This document shows, one piece after another, positions 17,266 through 28,800 of a stretch of 64,000 nt of DNA. This stretch comes from Lysobacter sp. ISL-50 (GTDB taxonomy: Bacteria; Pseudomonadota; Gammaproteobacteria; Xanthomonadales; Xanthomonadaceae), in assembly GCF_018612875.1 (NCBI RefSeq), contig NZ_JAGGRI010000002.1, positions 1 to 64,000 of the forward strand, written 5' to 3'. Positions within the stretch are counted from its first letter, which is position 1. The number at the start of each line of letters is the position of its first letter. The position numbers and the translations under genes are program-made. Under the pieces are notes generated by a model that was not told the origin of the DNA, made no database searches, and saw only the letters and a program-made list of their open reading frames with translations.

Positions 17266-20200
17266 ATGGTGGGTCGTCTTCGTGTGCTGCTGTTGAGTCT
17301 GGCGTGTAGCGCCGCCCTGTCCGCGCAGGCGCAAGGCGCGGCGGTGAACATTCCGGCCGGCGATCTGGTGACCGCGCTGGATGCGCTGGCGCGGCAATCG
17401 GGCGTGCAGTTCGTCTACTCGGCCGATCAACTCAAGGGCCTGCGAACCCAGGGCGTGCACGGCGCCATGGCGCCGGCCGACGCGCTCGACCGTCTGCTGC
17501 GCGGCAGCGGCTACGCCGCGCGCCGCGATGCGTCCGGGGCGATGGTGATCGTCAAGAGCGCAGCGCCCGCCGCGCCGCCGCCGCGGCCGCGCAACACGCC
17601 GCGCACGCCCGACGGCGCCGCCGCGGACATGCCGGCGATGACCGAACTGGAAAGCATCCAGGTCACCGGTTCGCGCATTCCGCGCGCGCAGATCGAAGGC
17701 CCGGCGCCGGTCACGGTGATGACCGCGCAGGAGATCAAGGCCAACGGCTTCACCACCGTGCCCGACGTGCTGCGCGCGATGACCCAGAACGGCGGCGAGA
17801 CCCAGAGCCAGCAGTCGGCCAGCGGCGCCGACTTCTCGCCCGGCGCGCAGCAGGTCGATCTGCGCGGGCTGGGGCCCAACCACACCCTGGTGCTGGTCAA
17901 CGGCCGCCGCATCGCCGACTTTCCGATGCCGTTCAAGGGCCGCAGCAATTTCACCGACATCTCCAATATCCCGCTGGGCATGGTCGATCGGATCGAGATC
18001 CTGACCGGCAGCGCGTCGGCGATCTATGGCTCCGACGCGATCTCCGGCGTGGTCAACTTCATCCTCAAGAAGCAGGCCGACGGCACCACGGTGGACATGC
18101 GCATGGGCGACACCACCCGCGGCGGCGGCGAGTCGTTCAACCTCAGCGTGTCCAGCGGTTACAGCAACGATCGCTTCAGCGCGATCTACGGCTTCGAGCT
18201 GCAATCGCAGAATCCGCTGTGGGCCTACGAGCGCGCGCGCCAGGACTCCACCCGCGATGCCCCCAGCGACTCCGCGCGCGCGGCGCGGCGCGCGTTCCTG
18301 CGCACCAACTGGGACGACGAATACCTCGATCCCGGCGCCGCCTGCGATGGGCTGGCGCGGCTCAACGGCGGCACCACCCATCGCGCTTCGCGCCCGGGCT
18401 GGGGCGCCGACGGCGAGGACGGTTTCTATTGCGGCAGCGAAGAGGCGATCGGCTACGGCACCATGATCAGCGAGCGCGAGGGCGTGAACGCCTACGCATC
18501 GCTGAGCTACCGCTTCGACAACGACACCGAGTGGTTCGCCGATCTGCAGTTGGGTTATCACAAGCTGTCGATGTTCCGCGACGTCGGCAACTGGAGCTAC
18601 CAGGCGCCCGACGGCAACGAACAAGGCTATTTCTTCAACCAGGCCACCGATCAGGTCGAATACTGGCAGCGCCAGTTTTCGCCGGAGGAAATGGGCGGCC
18701 TGAGCGCCGGCACCATCCGCAACCGGCAGAAGACCTTCAGCCTGACCACCGGCTTCAAGGGCCGCTGGGGCGAGCACTGGGATTGGGAAACCGCGCTGAG
18801 CCATTCGCAGTACCAGTCCACCATCAGCTGGCCGCAGATCGTCGCGTCCAAGGCCAACGACCTGTTTCTCGGCCCGCAACTGGGCACCGACGACGACGGC
18901 TTCCCGATCTTCAACGCCGATCCCGAGCGCCTGTATCGCCCGTTGACCCGCGCCGAGTACGACTCGATCGCCGCGCGCACCACCTACCAGCCAAAATCGC
19001 GCACCGACGCGCTGTCGCTGACCTTCACCAACACCGAGCTGTTCACCCTGCCGGCCGGCGCCGCCGGTTTCGCCGGCACCCTGGAAGTCGGCAGCCAGAG
19101 CTACAACCTGCGACCCGATCCGCTGGCCACGCAGTATTACTACTACAGCTGGCGCGACGCCGACGGCCACGGCAGCCGCGATCGCTGGGCGGCGGCCGGC
19201 GAATTGCGCCTGCCCTTGCTCGACAGCCTGAATTTCAGCGTCGCCGGGCGTTACGACCAATACCGCTACAGCGGCCACAGCATCGACAAGTTCACCTACA
19301 GCGCCGGCCTGGAATGGCGCCCGGTCGAGTCCTTGCTGCTGCGCGGCTCCTACGGCACCGCGTTCCGCGCGCCGGATCTGCATTACCTGTACGCCGGCGA
19401 AGGCAATTCGGAATCCTCCGGCGTGGACTACTACCGCTGCCGTAGCGAGGAGCCGGGCACGCAGTTCAGCGACTGCTCGTTCTCGGACGAAAACGTGGTG
19501 GTGACGCGGCGCGGCAACCGCAAGCTCGATCCTGAAACCAGCACCGCCTGGACCGCGGGTCTGGTGTGGTCGCCGCTGGCCAATCTGGATTTCTCGCTCG
19601 ACTACTTCAACATCGACTTGCGCGATCAGGTGCAGGACCTGCGCATCGACGGCATCTTGCAGGACGAAGCCAGCTGCCGTCTCGGCCAGCGTCCGGACGG
19701 CAGCGCGGTGGACGCGAATTCGCCGACCTGTATCGATGCGTTGGCGCGCGTGGGCCGCAGCGACGACGGCAGCCTCTACAGCGCCTTCGTCAATCCGATC
19801 AACATCGCCCGCGAGCGCACCAACGGCGTGGATTTCAACGCGCGCTATCGCCTGGAAACCGCGATCGGCACGTTTCGCTTCAACGGCAACTACAGCTGGG
19901 TGCGCGAACACGAAAGCCAGCAGTACGCCGGCGACCGGGTCGAGGATCAGTTCGCGGTCAACAGCGGCTTCGACATTCCGCGCAGCAAGGCCAGCGCCAG
20001 CGTGAGCTGGGACAAGAACCGCTGGACCGCGACCTTGCACGGCGAGCGCCTGGGCAAGTTGCCCAACTACGATTCCTACCAGGAAAGTTACGACCCGGCC
20101 GACGGCGGCAGCCCGTGGATCGGCGCGACCTATCGCTACAACCTGTCGCTGCAGTACCGCTTCACCGATCACGCCCAGCTGGCGTTGTCGGTGACCAACC

Positions 20201-20331
20201 TGTTCGACAAGCTGCCGCCGAAAGACGCCAGCTACAGCAGCTACCCGTATTACGACGTGTCCTGGTTCGACACCGTCGGCCGCCAGGTGTTCGTGCAGTA
20301 CACGCACAAGTTCGGCGGCAGCGCGCTTTGA
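17266..20331 (+). CDS. TonB-dependent receptor with N-terminal STN signalling domain
   Basis: This outer-membrane active-transport receptor belongs to a cell-surface signalling trio with the preceding sigma and FecR genes. Order: signal peptide (cleavage near AQAQG); STN domain at residues about 25-95 (AVNIPAGDLVTALDALARQS); Pro-rich linker; TonB box region (ESIQVTGSR); plug (VTVMTAQEIKANGF, VDLRGLGPNHTLVLVNGRRI, IEILTGSASAIYGSDAISGV); then a 22-strand-type barrel ending in YTHKFGGSAL. At 1021 aa it is of the large Xanthomonadaceae class. GGGAGGGG precedes the ATG. The substrate is not evident. The absence of siderophore genes nearby makes a glycan or peptide as likely as iron. Confidence 0.93.
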   Translation: MVGRLRVLLLSLACSAALSAQAQGAAVNIPAGDLVTALDALARQSGVQFVYSADQLKGLRTQGVHGAMAPADALDRLLRGSGYAARRDASGAMVIVKSAAPAAPPPRPRNTPRTPDGAAADMPAMTELESIQVTGSRIPRAQIEGPAPVTVMTAQEIKANGFTTVPDVLRAMTQNGGETQSQQSASGADFSPGAQQVDLRGLGPNHTLVLVNGRRIADFPMPFKGRSNFTDISNIPLGMVDRIEILTGSASAIYGSDAISGVVNFILKKQADGTTVDMRMGDTTRGGGESFNLSVSSGYSNDRFSAIYGFELQSQNPLWAYERARQDSTRDAPSDSARAARRAFLRTNWDDEYLDPGAACDGLARLNGGTTHRASRPGWGADGEDGFYCGSEEAIGYGTMISEREGVNAYASLSYRFDNDTEWFADLQLGYHKLSMFRDVGNWSYQAPDGNEQGYFFNQATDQVEYWQRQFSPEEMGGLSAGTIRNRQKTFSLTTGFKGRWGEHWDWETALSHSQYQSTISWPQIVASKANDLFLGPQLGTDDDGFPIFNADPERLYRPLTRAEYDSIAARTTYQPKSRTDALSLTFTNTELFTLPAGAAGFAGTLEVGSQSYNLRPDPLATQYYYYSWRDADGHGSRDRWAAAGELRLPLLDSLNFSVAGRYDQYRYSGHSIDKFTYSAGLEWRPVESLLLRGSYGTAFRAPDLHYLYAGEGNSESSGVDYYRCRSEEPGTQFSDCSFSDENVVVTRRGNRKLDPETSTAWTAGLVWSPLANLDFSLDYFNIDLRDQVQDLRIDGILQDEASCRLGQRPDGSAVDANSPTCIDALARVGRSDDGSLYSAFVNPINIARERTNGVDFNARYRLETAIGTFRFNGNYSWVREHESQQYAGDRVEDQFAVNSGFDIPRSKASASVSWDKNRWTATLHGERLGKLPNYDSYQESYDPADGGSPWIGATYRYNLSLQYRFTDHAQLALSVTNLFDKLPPKDASYSSYPYYDVSWFDTVGRQVFVQYTHKFGGSAL

Positions 20332-20427
20332 TTCCCTGACGTGTCGCCGCAGGGACGCGGCGGCGCGACTTTCACCGCAACGCGGCGTTCAAAACTGACG
20401 GCGTCGCCGCGCGCGGCGGCGGCCGGA

Positions 20428-21204
20428 TCAGCGCCCGCCGCCCGGCGTGCGCGCCACCACGAAGATGCGGCGGAATTCGAACCAGGTCGTGCCGTCGCCG
20501 CGCGGCGGATAGGCGCGGTCCAGCATCGGCGCCAACTCGGCGCGGAAGCGTTGCCAATCGGCCGCATCCAGCGCCGCCTTGACCGGCCGCAGTGCGGTGC
20601 CGGTGATCCACTCCAGCACCGCGTCGTCGCCCGACAGGCGCTGCACGTAGCGGGTTTCCCAGGCATCGACCGCGCAACCCAGCGTGGCCAGGCGCTCGGC
20701 GTACTGCTTGGGCGTATCGACCGCGTCGTCTTCGCGCAGCCCGACCTCGCGCAGGCGCTCGGCCCATGCCGCGCTAGCGGCAAGCTCGCGCGTGAGCACA
20801 TGCGAAGGCGCATCGAAATTGCCCGGCACCTGGATCGCGATCCATGCGCCCGGCGGCAACTCGCGCACCCAACGTTCCAGCAACTGCCGATGCTCCGGCA
20901 CCCATTGCAGCACTGCGTTGGAGATCACCACATCGGTATCGGCCTTGGGTGTCCACTGGCGCACATCGATCAACTCCGCGGCGATCCCAGCCTTGCGCGC
21001 GGCCTCGACCATCTCCGGCGAGTTGTCGCTGGCTTCCAGTTGCGCCTGCGGCCAGCGCTGCGCCAGCGCCAGAGTCAGATTGCCGGGCCCGCAGCCCAGA
21101 TCGACCACGCGCCGCGGACGTTCGATGCCGATGCGCGCGGTCAGATCGAAGAACGGCCGGCCGCGCAGGTCGGCGAAGTCGAGGTACTTGCCCGGGTCCC
21201 ACAT
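20428..21204 (-). CDS. tam: Trans-aconitate 2-methyltransferase
   Basis: This SAM-dependent methyltransferase esterifies trans-aconitate, a by-product that inhibits aconitase. It opens with MWDPGKYLDFADLRGRPFFD, typical of Tam, then SAM motif I VVDLGCGPGNLTLALAQRWP. ASDNSPEMVEAARKAGI, VISNAVLQWVPEH, PGAWIAIQVPGNFDAPSH and the C-terminal FEFRRIFVVARTP follow. At 258 aa it matches the family length. It is a single gene converging on the TonB receptor gene. Confidence 0.93.
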   Translation of the reverse strand: MWDPGKYLDFADLRGRPFFDLTARIGIERPRRVVDLGCGPGNLTLALAQRWPQAQLEASDNSPEMVEAARKAGIAAELIDVRQWTPKADTDVVISNAVLQWVPEHRQLLERWVRELPPGAWIAIQVPGNFDAPSHVLTRELAASAAWAERLREVGLREDDAVDTPKQYAERLATLGCAVDAWETRYVQRLSGDDAVLEWITGTALRPVKAALDAADWQRFRAELAPMLDRAYPPRGDGTTWFEFRRIFVVARTPGGGR

Positions 21205-21409
21205 GCGACGGCTCCATCGAAGGCTGGTATCGCAGCACTATACGAGCGGCCGGTCGAGACGGCGTGTGCGGCGGTTTGCGCGGCGTGGCCGTACGCCGTT
21301 CGCTGTCGCGGCGGATGATGCGCGCATCGGTGGATCGCCGCCGCGTGCCGCACTACGATTGGTTCCGGCCGCGTGCATCGGCGGCATCGACGGGTTTCAA
21401 GGAGGAGCC

Positions 21410-22138
21410 ATGCTGACTCGAATGATCGCGCTGTTGGCGCTGCTGGCCGCGGCGCCGGTGCTGCCGGCCGCGGAGGTCACGCAGATCGTGACCGACCTGG
21501 CGTACAAGGCCGACGAGTATCCGGGCCATGAGTATCGCCGCGCCGTCGATCAGGCCTCCGCCTACGTCCGCGAGGGACGGCCCAGCGCGGCCTGGAACGT
21601 GTTGCAGCCCGGGATGTTGTACTGCGACGGCAAGCGCAACACCGCGACGGAAATTTTCTACAGCGTCGCCGATAAGGCCGAAGAGCGCGAACTGCGCGAC
21701 CAGGCGCCGCCCGGGACGACGGTGACCTTCGTCGATTGGGCTTGCCCGTTGACCTACAAGCAGGCGGCGTTTCTGGCGATCGATACGAACGAACCCGACC
21801 GCGCGCGGGCCTTGCTCGACCGCGCCGAGGCGATCGCGCCGCATTGGGCCGATGTCCTGGCCGAACGCGCGTATCTGACCGGCCGCCAAGGCGACTGGCC
21901 GGGCGCGCTGGCGTTGTATCGCAAGGCCCAGGCGTTGGCGCAGCGGTATTCGGCCTCGGCGCAGACCCGCGCGTTGATCCTGCGCGGCATCGGCTATGCG
22001 CTGGTCGAGGCCGGCGATCTGGACGGCGCGGCGCAGGCGTATCGCGACTCGCTCAAGCTCGATCCGGGCAGCGAGGTCGGCAAGAAGGAGCTCGAATACA
22101 TCCAGGAGAGGAAGGCCGCGGCAACCCGAAGCGATTGA
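21410..22138 (+). CDS. Exported TPR-repeat protein
   Basis: The ATG at 21410 follows AAGGAGGA, a strong ribosome site that sets the start. A short signal peptide (MLTRMIALLALLAAAPVLPA, cleavage near AAE) is followed by a helical protein. Two or three TPR units are visible: PDRARALLDRAEAIAPHWAD, GDWPGALALYRKAQALAQRY and GDLDGAAQAYRDSLKLDPGS. The middle contains FVDWACPLTYKQAAFLAI, with cysteines. It is 242 aa. TPRs mediate protein contacts, but no partner is suggested by neighbours. Confidence 0.78.
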   Translation: MLTRMIALLALLAAAPVLPAAEVTQIVTDLAYKADEYPGHEYRRAVDQASAYVREGRPSAAWNVLQPGMLYCDGKRNTATEIFYSVADKAEERELRDQAPPGTTVTFVDWACPLTYKQAAFLAIDTNEPDRARALLDRAEAIAPHWADVLAERAYLTGRQGDWPGALALYRKAQALAQRYSASAQTRALILRGIGYALVEAGDLDGAAQAYRDSLKLDPGSEVGKKELEYIQERKAAATRSD

Positions 22139-22151
22139 CCCCGGCGGTGTC

Positions 22152-22620
22152 GCGGGCCGGACCTGCGAGCGCGCGAAGTCTCTGTGGGAGGGGCTTCAGC
22201 CCCGATGCTCTTCGATCCGTTGCGGTGAGGCGTCCCGATAGCTGACCGGAAAGCGTCGGGGCTAAAGCCCCTCCCACAAAAGGCGGATCTCGTGGAAAGA
22301 CCTCGTGGTCGCGGGCCGGACCAGCGAGCGCGCGAAGTCTCTGTGGGAGGGGCTTCAGCCCCGATGCCCTTCGATCCGTTGCGGCGAGGCGTCCCGATAG
22401 CTGACCGGAAAGCGTCGGGGCTAAAGCCCCTCCCACAAAAGGCGCATCTTGTCGAAAGAACTCGTGGTCGCGGTCGCGGGCCTGACTAGCGAGCGCGCGA
22501 AGTCTCTGTAGGAGGCGCTTCAGCCTCGATCCGTTGCGGTGAGGCGTCCCGACAGCTGATCGGAAAGCATCGGGGCTAAAGCCCCTCCCACAAAAGGCGG
22601 ATCTCGTCGAAAGATCTCGC
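22152..22620. repeat. Three tandem ~160-bp units carrying REP cores
   Basis: Units start at about 22152, 22311 and 22476 with the same GCGGGCC...GAGCGCGCGAAGTCTCTG lead. Each contains the two REP cores in opposite orientation around GATCCGTTGCGG. The third copy has lost ~20 bases around its first core. The region lies just after the TPR gene. The remaining ~220 bases up to the Rhs start at 22841 hold an AT-rich patch (AACTTTTCAAAAAAAG, about 22768-22783) that may be part of the Rhs promoter, and no gene. Confidence 0.88.
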
Positions 22621-22840
22621 GATGGTGGGTCCTGGGGGGCGGACACAAGTCGCCCTCGACGCTCGCAGCCCCTGAGATCTCCCCGGGTTTCAATGCTCCC
22701 CGCACCCGTCTATCGGCGCGGCAATCACCTCGTTCAGCAAATTCAGCTTACTCCCGAGGGCCCCTAAACTTTTCAAAAAAAGTGCCGAGAAGTCCATTGA
22801 GAGCCGCAAGAGCTGCGGCAACAACGGAACGGATAGGCAC

Positions 22841-25800
22841 ATGGTCGCGATCGTCACAGGGAATGGTCTGGGTCTGCAGTCGTCTTCGGCGCTGGGACTC
22901 GGCGGCAGGGGACAGGTCGGTAGCGCGGGCTTCGGCAAGAGCGGCGAACAGGTGTTCGTCAACGCCGCGACCGGCAACCTGATCCTGCGCGACCGCGACC
23001 AATGGCTGCTCGGCCGCGGCGTGGACGCCGAGCTGTACCGGGCCTACAACAGCCAGGCGCAACTGGTCGGCGAGGCTTGGCGCTCGGGCACCAGCAAGCA
23101 GGTCAACGGCCTCAGCGGCACGGTCAACACCGCCGGCAGCACGGTCGCGCGCACCGACTGGGACGGCAGCCGCACCACCTACGCCTGGGACACGGCGCGC
23201 TCGCTGTACGTGGCGACCTCCGGCGCCGGCACCCGCGACACCCTGGCCTGGGATGGCGGCAACCAGCGCTGGACCTGGACCCAGGGCGGCAGCCAGCTGA
23301 TCGAGCGGTATGACGCGACGAAGAACGGCCGTTTGTTCGAAAGCGTCGATCGCGACGGCAACGCCGTGCAGTACAGCTACAACACCGCCGGCTCGCTCAG
23401 CCAGGTGGCGACCGCTGATGGTGAGACGACGATCCTCGACTACGACGGCTCCAACCGCCTGAGCAAGGTCCGCACCGTCACCCAGAACGGCGCCGGTACC
23501 CAGACCTCGACCGCGGTGCGCTACAGCTACGACGGCAGCGGCCGCTTGAGCACGGTGACCCTGGACCTGAGCCCGGACGACAACAGCGTCAGCGACGGCA
23601 AGGTCTTCACCAGCACCTACGCCTACGACGGCAGCAGTGCGCGCATCGCCTCGATCACACAGTCCGACGGTGCCAAGGTCGCCTTCACCTATCAATTGGT
23701 CGGCAGCGACTACCGCGTCGCCAGCATCGCCCAGACCAGCGACACCGGCGTGCTGCGCACGACCACGCTGAGCTACGACGTCGCCAACCGCCGCACCACC
23801 ATCACCGATCCGCTGGGCCAGGACACGATCCTGAGCTACGACGACCAAGGCCGCCTCCTGCAGACCAGCAGCCCGGCGGTGGCCGGGGTGCGCCAGATCC
23901 AGGTCTTCACTTACAACGCCGACGGCCAGGTCGCGACCATCCGCGACGGTCTCAACAACGAGGTGAAGTACACCTACGATGCCGCCGGCAACCTGATCAA
24001 GCAGGAAGACGCGGTCGGCACGATCGTCGAGCGCACGTTCGGCAGCGACAACCAACTGCTGAGCGAAACCGTGTCCGGCCCGAACACGGTCACCGCGACG
24101 ACGCGTTACGTCTACGACGCCGAGCAGCACCTGCGCTTCAAGATCAGCGCCGAAGGCCGCGTGACCGAGCTGCGCTACAACGCCGCCGGACAGCAGACCG
24201 GCTTGCTGACCTATTCCGAAGGCAAGTACACCGGCGCCACGTTCACCGAAGCCGCCCTGGCCAGCTGGGCCGGCGCGAATTCCCGCATCGGCGAACGCAC
24301 CGACACCGCCTACGACTTCCGCGGCAACGTAAGCAGCGTCACCCGATACGGCACGCTGGCCGCCGACGGCAGCGGCGTGATCGACGACAAGACGATCCAG
24401 AGCCGTTTCGTCTACGACGAACAAGGCCGCCTGTTGCAGCACTATGCCGGCCCGATCGGCAACCCCGACGTCGAACAATTCACCTACGACGGCCTGGGCC
24501 GCGTGCTGAGCGCGACCGCGTTCAACGACAGCATCACGCTCACCCAATACGACGACGCCCAGCGCCGCACCATCGTCAGCTTCAGTAACGGCCTGGTCCG
24601 CACCTCGACCTACAACCACGCCGGCGAACTGATCGCGCTGGCCGAATCGGGCGGCGGCGGCACGGTGCTGTCGCAAGTGCGCTACCACTACGACGCCGAC
24701 GGCCGTCTGCGCATGACCGAAGACGCGCTGGGCGCGAAGACGCATGTGCTATACGACGAAGCCGGCCGTCGCGCCGGCGAGATCGATTCGGCGGGGGCGC
24801 TGACGGAGTATCTGTACGACGCTAACAATCAGGTCATCAAGACCACGCGCTACTCCAACGCGGCGACCGCCGCGGCAATGGCGGCGCTGGTGGACGCGAA
24901 CGGCAAGCCGAAGCAGACGACGACCGTCAATGGTCAGGCGGTGATGCTGACGTTGGCGAATTCGGGACTGAAGCCTGCGGTGGATTCGGTCAATGATCGT
25001 GAGGAGTGGCGGTTTTACGATTCGGCCGGCCGTCTGTACAAGACGGTCGGCGCCGATGGCGCTTTGACCGAATATACCTATGACGCGGCGTCGCGATTGG
25101 TCCGTTCGCGGGTCTACGACATCCGCGTGAACATGACCACGTTCCGTGCGAATCCGACCGTGGCGAACGCGGTCTCGGCCTTCCCCTCGACTCCGACCGA
25201 TCTGATCACGCGCTATTACTACAGCGCCGACGGGCTGCTGATCGGCGTCATGGACGGCACGGGCGGCGTTACCGAAACGCTGTACGACGGCGCCGGGCGC
25301 AAAGTCAAAACCATCGCTTACTGGCAGTTCGCGAACCAAAACCTGTTCGACACCGGCACCCTGGATCAGCTGCGGCCGACCGCCACCGCGCAAGATATTC
25401 ATACTTATTTCAACTACGACAGCCGCGGATTACTGGTTTCGCAGATTGACGGCGAACGTTACCTCACCCGCTACGAATATGACGCACAGGGGCATGTAAC
25501 CCAACGAATCCGCGGCGAACAGGTCTCGGAAGCTTCGCTGAAGGGCACTCACACGCTCAATGGCTCGTTCAATGCGCGCATGGAGACCTTTGGCGGTTTC
25601 CCGCAAGTCAAGGTGTGGGTCGATAACGCGCTCGCTGCGACCGTCACCTTGGACAGCATCACCTATAAAACCTACAACTTTTCCGCCAATGCCGCACGTG
25701 GAAAAAATCACGACGTTCGCTTGGAGTTCCTTGTCGCCACGGGCAGCAGCATATGGATCAATGCGGCTGAGTTCTCCGGCGTTTCTTTCGATGCGGGCGG

Positions 25801-28800
25801 GCATTCGAACTGGACGTCGCCCGGCTCTTCCACCGTGCAGCAGTATCCTTCCGGCGAGGTGGCAGCGTATGGCGATCTTCTGGCTGTCTGGTCGGCTCCG
25901 GACCCGCAGAACGATTGGCCGGTATTCCCCGATTCGCTCGATGTCACATTGCCCGGTGTGCTGGAGAAAACCAGCTTTACCTACGACACCGACGGACGTC
26001 TGCTGAGCAAGACCGAATTCTCGTCCAGCGGAAATGTCGAATCGCGATATGCGTACGACAACATGGGCAATCTGATCGCGGAGAACCGTGCCGACCGAAA
26101 GACACAATACCGCTTCGATCTGCAGGGCCGTCTGACCGCCCAACTCAGCGGCGAAGGCGTCAAGGCGCTGCAGGCGCTCGGCGCGAATCCGACGCAGTCC
26201 GCCGTGGACGCGATCTGGGCCGATTGGGGCGTGCGTTATCAGTACGACGCCGCTGGCCATCGCACTGCGATGATCGATGCGCTGGATCGTTCGACCTTGT
26301 TCTACTACGACGCGCAGGGCCGCCTGACCCATACGGTCAGCGCAGCGGGCGAAGTGACCGAGCAGCGCTACAACATTTTTGGTGAAGTCTCGCAGAGCGT
26401 CGTCTATGGCTTGCGCCTGACCTCGTTGTCGCTGGGCCAGATGCACGGCGGCCAGATGAGCCAGAGCGAGCGCGACGCGATCGCCGCGCTGGACAACGAT
26501 AAAGCCAGCCGCACCACGCTGAGCTATGCGGTGACCGGGTTGTTGTCGCGCACGATCGATGCGTTGGGTGCATACACCGATCGCACCTACACCACCTTCG
26601 GTGCGATCGACAAGGTGACGCGCTGGAGCGATTTTGGGCGTAGCCAATCCAAGCTGATCGAGATCGATCACAACTACGATCGCGCCGGCCGCGAAGTCAA
26701 TGTCATCGAGGACTCTGCCGGCAGCGGCAGCCAACTGAAGCTGCGCACCACCAATAACTACGATGCTTTCGGCCGGGTGGTCACACGTTATGTGCAGGGC
26801 GCCGACGGCGCTCTGAAGAACGTCGTGTCAAAATCCTACGACCGCCGAGGCCAGGTGCTTATTGTCAAGGATCGCGATTCGGATGCCTCCAATTATTTTC
26901 TGAGCTACGATGCCTTCGGCAATGTACTCAAGCGCGGCGAATACACCTCGCCGGGCGTGCAGACCTTCACTACCTATAGCTACACCGCGTTCAATCGCGA
27001 GATCCAGGTCAGCACCGCCGAAGGGGTGCTGACCAAGACCCGCTACAACGAGCACGGCCAAGTCGTCGAGCTGATCGATGGTCGCGGCAATAGCACCACT
27101 TACGAGTACGATCTCGACGGTCGCCTGATTCGTTCCACCAATCCGGCCGGAACGGTTTCGAGCCATTACGACCAAGCCGGACAGGTGATCGAAACCACCG
27201 ATGCCCGCGGCGTCAAGAGCAGCTTCGAGTACGACGCGGTCGGCCGCGTATTGACCCGTACCCTCGACCCGACCGGTCTGGCGATCAAAACGAAGTACGA
27301 ATACGACGCCAAAGGCCAGTTGGTCCGCGTTACCGATCCGCTCGGCACGGTCTCCGAGACGCGTTACGACCTCAACGGCCAGAAGGTCGCGGTCGTGGTC
27401 GATGCTGGCGATGGCCGTTTGAATCTGACCACCACGTTCGAATACGACGCGCTCGGTCAGACGGTGCAGGCCACGGAGGGTGTTGGAACCGCGGCGGCCG
27501 TGGTTACCCGTTATGAATACGACAAGGGCGGCCGCCGCATCGCGACGATCGTCGACCCGAACGGCTTGGCGCTGACCACGCGTTACACCTACGACGCCGT
27601 CGACATGGTCGTGGCGAGCACCGATGCCAACGGCCAGGTGACGCGCTTTGTCTACGATCGCAACAGCGAATTGTTACTGACTATCGACGCGACCGGCGCG
27701 GTTCAGCGCCGCGATATCGATCGCGTCTGGGGGCGTTTCCTGGGAGTCACCCAATTCGCCAAGCCGATCGATCTGACCGGTTTGGGCCTGAAGGTTACAT
27801 TGGCCGAGATTCAGGCTCGATTGCAGCCGCAGACCGGCGTTGACCGGACGACCCAGCAAATCCTCGATACAGACGGCCGCCTTCGCTACGCCATCGACAG
27901 CCAGGGTTACGTTACCGAGCTTGTCTACGACGCTTCGAACAACGTTGTCCGTACGATCGCTTATGCCGTCGCGATACCTACCTGGACCAACATTACGGCA
28001 CAGACGGTCACCGCTCTGCTGTCGGAACAAACGTCGGCGATGCACGCGCAAGATCGTCAGACCCAGACGATCTACGATGCGGCCGGACGCGCGGTGTTCC
28101 AGATCGACGCGGCGCGCTTCATCACCCGCAACCAGTACGACGCCAACGGTAATCTGATCGCGCGCGCGCGTTTTGCCGCCGCGTACCCGATCGCGTCGGC
28201 GACGACGTTGCAGGCGCTGGACACATGGGCCGCGGGCCAGCCCACGAATGCGGCGGCCGAAGAACATTGGGCCTATGACGCCGCCGGCCGGGTGGCCTGG
28301 CAGGTGAATGCCGGAAACACCGTCACGCGTTACACCTATGACGCCGCCGGCAATCGCCGGATGAGCGTCAGCTTCCTGCAGCTTGCCTCGGGGCCGCAGC
28401 GGCCCAGCGCCTACACGATGCAGGGCATGGCGGCGTGGTACACGCAATTCGTCGGCAACGATGCGCGCTCCGTCAACCCGACCACGATGTGGTTCTACGA
28501 TACGGCCGGCCGTAGCGTCTTCAGCTACGACGCCGAAGGTTACTTCACCGAAACCGGTTATGACGCCGCGGATCATGCGACCTCGTCGTCCCGTTACGAT
28601 CGCAAGTGGGGAGCGCTCGGCGCAGACCGCGCGATCACGCTGAACGACAACGCGGCCAGCCTGCGTGCGTTGTTGACCGCCGCCGGCAGTACGAATCAAA
28701 CCACCCAGTACCGCTACGATGCGGCCGGCCGCTTGTCCGACACCGTCGATGCGCTCGGCGGCATGCGCCACTATCAGCGCGATGGCTTGGGACAAGTGAT

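Noticed and set aside
16912-20307. Long minus-strand open frame opposite the first TonB receptor
   Set aside because: It is the mirror of a clear receptor gene, has His/Val/Ala/Gly/Arg-biased composition typical of antisense frames in high-G+C DNA, and shows no domain.
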